11,524 nt of DNA, taken from an uncultured Lentisphaeria bacterium. GTDB taxonomy: Bacteria > Verrucomicrobiota > Lentisphaeria > Victivallales > UBA1829. Position numbers and translations under genes: made by a program. Shown one piece after another: positions 6,693 to 11,524 of this stretch; position 1 is the stretch's first letter; every line of letters begins with the position of its first letter. The notes below the pieces were generated by a model. The model saw nothing but the letters and a program-made list of their open reading frames with translations, was not told the origin of the DNA and made no database searches. The stretch lies in the NCBI GenBank assembly GCA_905197955.1, contig CAJKAR010000073.1, forward strand, positions 1 to 11,524, written 5' to 3'.

Positions 6693-7208
6693 ATGAAAAC
6701 GATTCTTTTTGCATTGCTGTCGGGCCTGTTGCTGACAGGTTGTCAAAGCTCTCAGTCCACGGAAACGATTCCTGCGGTCCGATCTTTTCAGCTGGAACGC
6801 TATCTGGGAACCTGGTATGAAATCGCACGTCTGCCGCACAAGTTCGAACGGGGGATGACCGATGTTTCAGCTGTCTACACGCTGCAGGAAAACGGAAAAG
6901 TCCAGGTTGTCAACTCCGGAATAAAAAACGGCAAACCGCGCTCCATCCGAGGAGTCGCGCATTTCAAAGGAGAATCTTCGGTCGGAGAGCTGAGAGTATC
7001 GTTTTTCCGTCCTTTCTATGGAGACTACCGCATCATTGCGCTCTCGCCAGACTACTCCTGCGCAATCGTGACCTCCTCCACCCGGGAATATCTCTGGATC
7101 CTCGCCCGGGAGAAAAAGCTCCCCGATGCCGAACTCCAGAAGCTCCTGGAACAGATCCGAAAATGGGGATTCGACACTTCAAAACTGGAATATCCGCAGA
7201 CAAAATAA
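6693..7208 (+). CDS. blc: Outer-membrane lipocalin lipoprotein (Blc family)
   Basis: Small lipid-binding lipoprotein of the bacterial lipocalin family, thought to carry or store fatty acids or lysophospholipids at the outer membrane. The ATG at 6693 follows GGGGGA with a 6-nt gap. The 171-residue product begins with a lipoprotein signal peptide whose lipobox LLTGC puts the lipidated Cys at residue 17. Ser at the positions after Cys gives no inner-membrane retention signal. The lipocalin signature YLGTWYEIARLPHKFERGM lies at about 36-54. VSFFRPFYGDYRIIALS follows at roughly 105-121 and EYLWILARE at about 134-142, matching the three conserved regions of Blc. Length matches the E. coli protein. 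It is a single-gene unit between carB (divergent) and the giant FN3 gene (convergent). The ligand is unknown. Confidence 0.95.
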   Translation: MKTILFALLSGLLLTGCQSSQSTETIPAVRSFQLERYLGTWYEIARLPHKFERGMTDVSAVYTLQENGKVQVVNSGIKNGKPRSIRGVAHFKGESSVGELRVSFFRPFYGDYRIIALSPDYSCAIVTSSTREYLWILAREKKLPDAELQKLLEQIRKWGFDTSKLEYPQTK

Positions 7209-7253
7209 AAAACACCCGGAAACACATGAAGGAGACCTGTTTATGTTTCCGGG
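7206..7253 (-). terminator. Terminator of the giant FN3 gene
   Basis: CCCGGAAACA (7215-7224) pairs perfectly with TGTTTCCGGG (7244-7253), 10 bp with a 19-nt loop. On the minus strand it is followed by GTGTTTTTTATTTTG, the T-tract of an intrinsic terminator, about 25 bases beyond the stop of the minus-strand gene. On the plus strand no T-run follows, so the lipocalin gene has no clear terminator of its own here, though the stem may still slow plus-strand transcription. Confidence 0.8.
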
Positions 7254-7277
7254 CGGGTTGGGGTTACGCTCTGCTCA

Positions 7278-10200
7278 TCAGACAGCGGCAAGTCCGAGAC
7301 TTCTTTCCGCTTCTGAACCGAAACTCAGATTCAGATCTGTCGCAGAAGAGTAAGTCAGCACAAGATCACTCTTCACTTTGATCTTCTTTTCGACATCCGG
7401 CGAAACATTGCCGGATGTATCATACGCACACAGGCGAATCGTGTAATCTCCCGCAGAAGGAAGCGTCAGACTGACTGTGGCATCCGCGGTGTTCCAGGAC
7501 TGGAGGACTTCTCCGGACGCATTCAGGCATTCCACCTCATATCCGGCGATTCCAACATTGTCCTTCGGGGTCTTCCAGCTTACCAGATACACATGATCCG
7601 AAACCTCCTTCACCTGCATCGACGGCTTGGAAGGCGGCGTCACATCCTTCACATAGAAGCTGTACACTTCGCTGGATGCGCTCTCGTTCTTCGCTTTGTC
7701 ATACGCCGTAACCTTGTAATAATAGGTCGTATTCGCCTGAAGTTTCGAAAGACTCAGGGTCGCTTTCGTCGTCTTCTTTGTAACGCCATCCGAGAAATCC
7801 GCATTCGTCGCATACGTCACATAATAGCCGGAGGCCTTGGCTGTTCCACCATTGTCCAGAGATTCATCCCAGGTCAATGTCGCCTTGTACTTCGACTCGT
7901 CCTGCACGCAACTGAGATTCCGGACCACATCCGGAGCAATCTTATCGGCGATCGTCACATTGCTCTTGCTGATCTTGCTCTCGTTGCCGGCGGCGTCATA
8001 CGCTCGAATCTGAACGGTCAGTTTACCGGCTACTGTGCCAGGCAGACGGAAGTGCGTTGATGTCGTCTCATACGAAATCAGATTCTTGCCGCTTCCGTAT
8101 TCCACCAGGTACTTCGTCACGCCGATGTTATCCTCCGCGGCATCCCAGCTCAGATCTACCACCTGCTGGCCATTTTCCACTTTTGCTTCGGCTGTAACCT
8201 TCATCTTGCCGCTCGGAGCTGTCAGATCCTTCACATAGAAACTGCTTACCTGACTGTCCCCGCTCTCATTGCCGGCCTTGTCATACGCCGTCACCTTGTA
8301 GTAATAAGTCGTATTTGCCTCAAGATCCGACACGGCAAGCGATGTCTTCGTACTCTTCTTTGTGATCCCATCCGAAAAATCCGCATTCTTCGCATAGGTC
8401 ACATAATAGCCGGCTGCCTTTGCCGTTCCGCCGTTGTCCAGAGCGGCATCCCAGCTCAGGGTCGCCTTATATTTCTTCGAATCCAGTTCCGAACGCAGAT
8501 TCTGCACCACATCCGGGGCGACTAGATCCGGAACAGTGGTCGTGATTTTGCTGACCTTGCTCTGATTACCCGCAGCATCGCAGGCACTCACCTGGAAGGT
8601 CATCTTGCCGGCAACATTTGAAATCCGAAGACTCGTTCCCGTTGTTTCCGTCGAGACCATCTCCTTGCCGCTTCCATAGGATACGATATATTTCGTCACC
8701 CCGACATTATCTGTCGCAGGCTCCCAGCTCAGATCCACCACAGGTACTCCGCTGCCATCCATCGAAAACGCTGCATTGATCTTCATTTTCCCTTCCGGCG
8801 CCGTCACATCCTGAAGGACAAACGATTCCTCATACCACGCTCCGGCTTCGCCGGATTCATTCACCGCACGCACCTTGAAATTGTGCGTTCCCACGCTGAG
8901 CGGAGACTTCGGAGAATAGTTCGTCGATTTCACATAGCCAAGCGATACGCCGTCCAGAACAATTTCATATCCCTGCAGTTTTTCCCCTTTCTCCAGCTCC
9001 GCCTTCCCCCATGAGAACTTCGCCTTGTACGACTTGTTTGTCACCGACACAGAAAGATCCTTCGTCAGCGAAGGTCCTGTCGGATCGGGATCAACAGGTC
9101 CCGGCCCCGGATCCTCGGCCCCCGAAACATGCAGAGAAAGCGTTCCGTTGACAACGGAAATGGAATAGAATCTGTCCTGAACCGTCAGCCCCGAATCCAG
9201 AGTCACATTCCCCAGGACCGTTCCATAGGAGTCCGTCACCGTGATCGCGGCATTGAATGCAGCGGCTCCTCCGGCAAGACGGTAACTTCCGATTGCCGCA
9301 CTCTCCGGGAGGCGAACCTGATAACGTCCGCCGGAAATCTCCGACAGATTCTGGATCAGCACATTCTGCTCCGGCGCAGACACGGCAAAAACGATCTCCG
9401 CGCCGGAGGCATTCACCGAGGTTGCGGCAAGAGAACCGGTCACTGTCACGGTTCCCGAAATGCTTCCGCCGTAGATGGATACATTGTCTCCAATATAAAA
9501 AGCGCCATTCAATCCGCTGCCATCGACAGTAACCGACGCATTGGCAAATGTCGAACCGACCACCTGCGTTCCCGCCGAGGAATTGAAATCCAATGCACCA
9601 GTCAGAATTCCGCCGTTGATCGTCACGGAATCACGGAAATCAATGTAGCTGCCTCCACCGGAAAGCGTTCCATTGTTGACGATAGATGTATTTTCAAAAG
9701 AAACAAAAAAACGAGTCTCCTCCCCACCGGAAATCACTCCATAGTTTTCCAGAAGAAGAGTCTCTGAGGCATTTTTGCCTGCGAACTGGATTCCATGTAT
9801 ACCCGTGGATCGAATTTGTCCATAATTGACCAGATCTCCATAGATTTTTCCGTAACCGGTCACGTTCTGCTGCGCATCGAAAATCAGTCGGCCGGAATCG
9901 GACCAGTCCGCACTGCCGAGATTTCCTCCGGCAAGATTCAGTCCCCCTGCTCCGGTAATCAGGGCATCTCCCTCCGCAGCAAAGGTCGAGGTGGAGAGTG
10001 TTATGGAACATTCTTTGGCAATCGTTCCGGAAAGGTACGTCGTTGAGTGATAGGGACCTGTTTTGATTGAGGAATTCGCGGTAATACTTACATTTTCCAG
10101 GCGAACCACACTGTTGCTTGCCTTACTCAACTCAAAAGCTCCATCAAGAACTCCTCCGGAAATCCAGGTCCCGTCATAAAGCTGGAAAGTGCCGCCGGAA

Positions 10201-11291
10201 GTTCTCAATACCCCGTTGGCATTATCGACTCGAACATTCCAGAATCCAAGATTGCCCGTTGCCCGGATCTCACTGTTGTTGACAAGAGAAGTTCTCTCCG
10301 CAGAAGACTTCCCGATAAAGTTCATGCCGGCAGAAGTATCCGAATGAATTAAGCCGTTGTTGACAATATCGCTGTAGATACTGCCTCCGCCTGTTACGGA
10401 AAAACCGGATCCGATCACAAAAATTCCCGAATCGGACCAGTCTTTCTTCCCTAAGGATCCGTAGACTACGAGGGATCCGGAACCTTCCAGAGAAACCGCG
10501 CCGTTGGCATAAAGGGTGCTTCTGTTGGTGAAGGCACTGTCAATTACAAGGGTTCCGGAGGCCTTCACAGAACTACCACTTCCAACAGAGACACCCGCAT
10601 CATTCGCGATCCGGAGATTGGAAATGGAGGCTTCCCCGTCTCCAGTCTGAAATGTAATACTGCCGGCAAGAGTCCCTCCGGAAATTGAAGAACCTTCTTC
10701 GATCCAAGTGCTTCCTCTATAGGAGGTACCACGAAAAACACCACTCTCGGTATTTTCGATTGAAACATTGATAAACCTGCCAGCGACCCCAATCGCATTG
10801 CCGTCTATTGTTCCGCTGTTCACCAGCTTAAGCGGATTGTCAGCGCTTTGTCCGACCCAACTGCCTATGGTGTGAATGGTTCCGAAATTGGTGACATCCG
10901 CATACACTAACCCGGACCCGGTGACATCCAGAGTATGAGCCGCTCCGATCACAAACGATCCGCCCGGAGCGGAAGAAGCCCCAAGAGCTCCCTGGAATAC
11001 TGTTCCACTTCCGCTGATTTCTGTTGTTCCGCTTCCACTGATTTCAGTTGTTCCAGTGGAAATTAAATTGCCAGAACCAATGCGAAGTGTTCCATCATTC
11101 GCAATATTTCCGGCGACCGTCAGCACACAGTTGACCAGCAAAGTGGTATCATAGACTGTTCCATCCAGCATGGTTAAAATCGTCAGATTATTGACCGATG
11201 TATCCTCCGACAACCTCTGCATCTTATTGGATGGCTGTACCACAAGATCTTCCAGAGCATAGGTCTCATACGCTGCTGTTCCCATTGTCAT
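7278..11291 (-). CDS. Giant beta-repeat and fibronectin type III protein, probable surface or secreted adhesin
   Basis: No precise family name can be given. The product is 1337 residues. The ATG at 11289-11291 is chosen because AGGAGGAG lies just upstream, whereas a TTG at 11336 has no such site. The N-terminus has no hydrophobic signal peptide. Residues 1-100 are beta-prone and include GTTEISGS twice in tandem. Residues 103-634 are three modules of about 177 residues starting at 103, 280 and 458, rich in Gly, Ser, Asn, Val and Ile in a beta-helix or autotransporter-passenger style. A Pro/Asp/Gly linker (about 724-744) leads to six FN3 domains, about 745-1310. FN3 units 2-3 and 4-5 are a duplicated pair (835-1028 and 1029-1222). 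The last 30 residues end in a charged then hydrophobic tail (AERSLGLAAV). No transmembrane segment, LPxTG, autotransporter barrel or enzyme motif is seen. Export without a signal peptide suggests a type I-like C-terminal signal, an inference. Adhesion or matrix binding is likely but unproven. Confidence 0.9.
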   Translation of the reverse strand: MTMGTAAYETYALEDLVVQPSNKMQRLSEDTSVNNLTILTMLDGTVYDTTLLVNCVLTVAGNIANDGTLRIGSGNLISTGTTEISGSGTTEISGSGTVFQGALGASSAPGGSFVIGAAHTLDVTGSGLVYADVTNFGTIHTIGSWVGQSADNPLKLVNSGTIDGNAIGVAGRFINVSIENTESGVFRGTSYRGSTWIEEGSSISGGTLAGSITFQTGDGEASISNLRIANDAGVSVGSGSSVKASGTLVIDSAFTNRSTLYANGAVSLEGSGSLVVYGSLGKKDWSDSGIFVIGSGFSVTGGGSIYSDIVNNGLIHSDTSAGMNFIGKSSAERTSLVNNSEIRATGNLGFWNVRVDNANGVLRTSGGTFQLYDGTWISGGVLDGAFELSKASNSVVRLENVSITANSSIKTGPYHSTTYLSGTIAKECSITLSTSTFAAEGDALITGAGGLNLAGGNLGSADWSDSGRLIFDAQQNVTGYGKIYGDLVNYGQIRSTGIHGIQFAGKNASETLLLENYGVISGGEETRFFVSFENTSIVNNGTLSGGGSYIDFRDSVTINGGILTGALDFNSSAGTQVVGSTFANASVTVDGSGLNGAFYIGDNVSIYGGSISGTVTVTGSLAATSVNASGAEIVFAVSAPEQNVLIQNLSEISGGRYQVRLPESAAIGSYRLAGGAAAFNAAITVTDSYGTVLGNVTLDSGLTVQDRFYSISVVNGTLSLHVSGAEDPGPGPVDPDPTGPSLTKDLSVSVTNKSYKAKFSWGKAELEKGEKLQGYEIVLDGVSLGYVKSTNYSPKSPLSVGTHNFKVRAVNESGEAGAWYEESFVLQDVTAPEGKMKINAAFSMDGSGVPVVDLSWEPATDNVGVTKYIVSYGSGKEMVSTETTGTSLRISNVAGKMTFQVSACDAAGNQSKVSKITTTVPDLVAPDVVQNLRSELDSKKYKATLSWDAALDNGGTAKAAGYYVTYAKNADFSDGITKKSTKTSLAVSDLEANTTYYYKVTAYDKAGNESGDSQVSSFYVKDLTAPSGKMKVTAEAKVENGQQVVDLSWDAAEDNIGVTKYLVEYGSGKNLISYETTSTHFRLPGTVAGKLTVQIRAYDAAGNESKISKSNVTIADKIAPDVVRNLSCVQDESKYKATLTWDESLDNGGTAKASGYYVTYATNADFSDGVTKKTTKATLSLSKLQANTTYYYKVTAYDKAKNESASSEVYSFYVKDVTPPSKPSMQVKEVSDHVYLVSWKTPKDNVGIAGYEVECLNASGEVLQSWNTADATVSLTLPSAGDYTIRLCAYDTSGNVSPDVEKKIKVKSDLVLTYSSATDLNLSFGSEAERSLGLAAV
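7626..8789 (-). repeat. Tandem duplication of a two-FN3 unit (2 x 582 bp)
   Basis: The copies 8208-8789 and 7626-8207 are each exactly 194 codons and start with KMK (CTTCATTTT at 8781-8789 and CTTCATCTT at 8199-8207 on the plus strand). Within each, an odd FN3 with DNVGVTKY or DNIGVTKY is followed by an even FN3 containing LDNGGTAKA and NTTYYYKVTAYDKA. Large stretches are identical between copies, so this is an in-frame gene-internal duplication that has diverged moderately. Confidence 0.88.
9390..10985 (-). repeat. Three degenerate modules of about 531-534 bp (177-178 residues)
   Basis: Modules begin with LG at residues 103, 280 and 458. Shared landmarks at matching offsets are a W-S-D-S-G type turn near residue 6 (copies 2 and 3), VTG.G.[IV]Y.D[IV][VT]N.G.I at about 20-36, a Leu-rich segment followed by N near 55-60, and I[SN]GG.L.G near 98-106. 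Identity is low overall but the spacing is constant. This is an ancient repeat that probably forms successive blocks of a beta-solenoid. Confidence 0.78.
11008..11055 (-). repeat. 24-bp tandem repeat, two copies
   Basis: Copies 11008-11031 and 11032-11055 differ at three positions and encode GTTEISGS twice in the giant protein. The near-identity points to a recent slippage or duplication event, leaving the frame intact. Confidence 0.85.
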
Positions 11292-11357
11292 TTTGAGTGC
11301 TCCTCCTGTTGTTGCTGATTTTCCTCTTTTTCCCAACCTTTTTCAAACAAAGAATGC

Positions 11358-11381
11358 AAGCAGGACTACAAAGTCCTGCTT
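11358..11381. promoter_or_regulatory. Perfect palindrome upstream of the giant FN3 gene
   Basis: AAGCAGGACT (11358-11367) and AGTCCTGCTT (11372-11381) form a perfect 10-bp inverted repeat with a 4-bp centre. It lies directly downstream of the predicted -10 box, so it overlaps the expected start of transcription. No T-run follows on either strand, which argues against a simple terminator. An operator for a dimeric repressor or a 5' mRNA hairpin fits better. Confidence 0.55.
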
Positions 11382-11382
11382 A

Positions 11383-11410
11383 ACAATATCTCAACATATC
11401 AAAATATCAA
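11383..11410 (-). promoter_or_regulatory. Predicted promoter of the giant FN3 gene
   Basis: On the minus strand TTGATA (11405-11410) and TATTGT (11383-11388) are 16 bp apart in a very AT-rich region. Alternative boxes exist nearby because of the AT content. The leader to the ATG at 11291 would be about 85 nt. The rest of the upstream stretch to 11524 shows no gene. Confidence 0.4.
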
Positions 11411-11524
11411 ACATAAATTATCAATTTCGCTCTTCTTTTATTTAAAAATTTCTCTTCCTTTCAAATTTGTTTCAGTGCCGTCCCATAATTCTTTGAAATC
11501 GTCATTCTAACCACCCTATTTGAG

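Noticed and set aside
11292..11336. TTG at 11336 as the giant gene start
   Set aside because: It adds 15 residues without giving a signal peptide and lacks a ribosome binding site, whereas AGGAGGAG precedes the ATG at 11291.

Overview
The window reads as bacterial chromosome, moderately GC-rich in genes and distinctly AT-rich in the gaps. It holds five protein genes and one strong candidate for a small structured RNA. A Gram-negative host is indicated by an outer-membrane lipocalin lipoprotein (Blc type). A very large beta-rich adhesin-like protein with fibronectin III domains, together with the general character of the genes, is compatible with a gut-associated member of the PVC group (Lentisphaeria/Victivallales) or a similar lineage. 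That placement is a low-confidence impression, not a measurement.

Layout: (1) 1-69, a GC-rich stem-forming stretch cut by the window edge. (2) 70-1608 minus, a LeuA/CimA-family acyl-CoA:2-oxoacid condensing enzyme with its own promoter and a leader hairpin. (3) 1609-1960, an AT-rich spacer. (4) 1961-2998 plus, a reverse transcriptase with retron-type motifs. (5) About 3029-3211 plus, a separate transcription unit with a near-consensus promoter, several hairpins and an intrinsic terminator. (6) 3290-6499 minus, carB, the large subunit of carbamoyl-phosphate synthase, with a strong terminator at 3219-3263. (7) 6500-6692, a divergent promoter region. (8) 6693-7208 plus, the lipocalin lipoprotein. 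(9) 7278-11291 minus, a 1337-residue repeat protein made of three roughly 177-residue beta-repeat modules, a Pro/Asp/Gly linker and six FN3 domains. Its leader at 11292-11524 carries a perfect 10-bp palindrome.

The most interesting part is 1907-3211. A small plus-strand cassette, RT plus RNA gene, sits between two minus-strand biosynthetic genes. The RT has the NAxxH motif before motif A, the YADD active site and the VTG motif, all typical of retron RTs. No effector gene or fused effector domain accompanies it. No convincing msr-msd RNA is visible upstream, where classical retrons carry it. Instead a promoter overlaps the RT stop codon and drives a roughly 180-nt RNA. Its 5' end (3030-3039) can pair with a segment just before the terminator (3164-3173), as the a1/a2 repeats of a retron ncRNA do. 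An msr-like domain and a short hairpin domain lie between them. The inference is a compact two-component retron-like element with the ncRNA downstream of its RT.

The remaining genes are independent units. carB and the LeuA-like gene belong to pyrimidine/arginine and branched-chain amino acid synthesis. The lipocalin is an envelope protein, and the giant FN3 protein is probably exported by a route that needs no N-terminal signal peptide.
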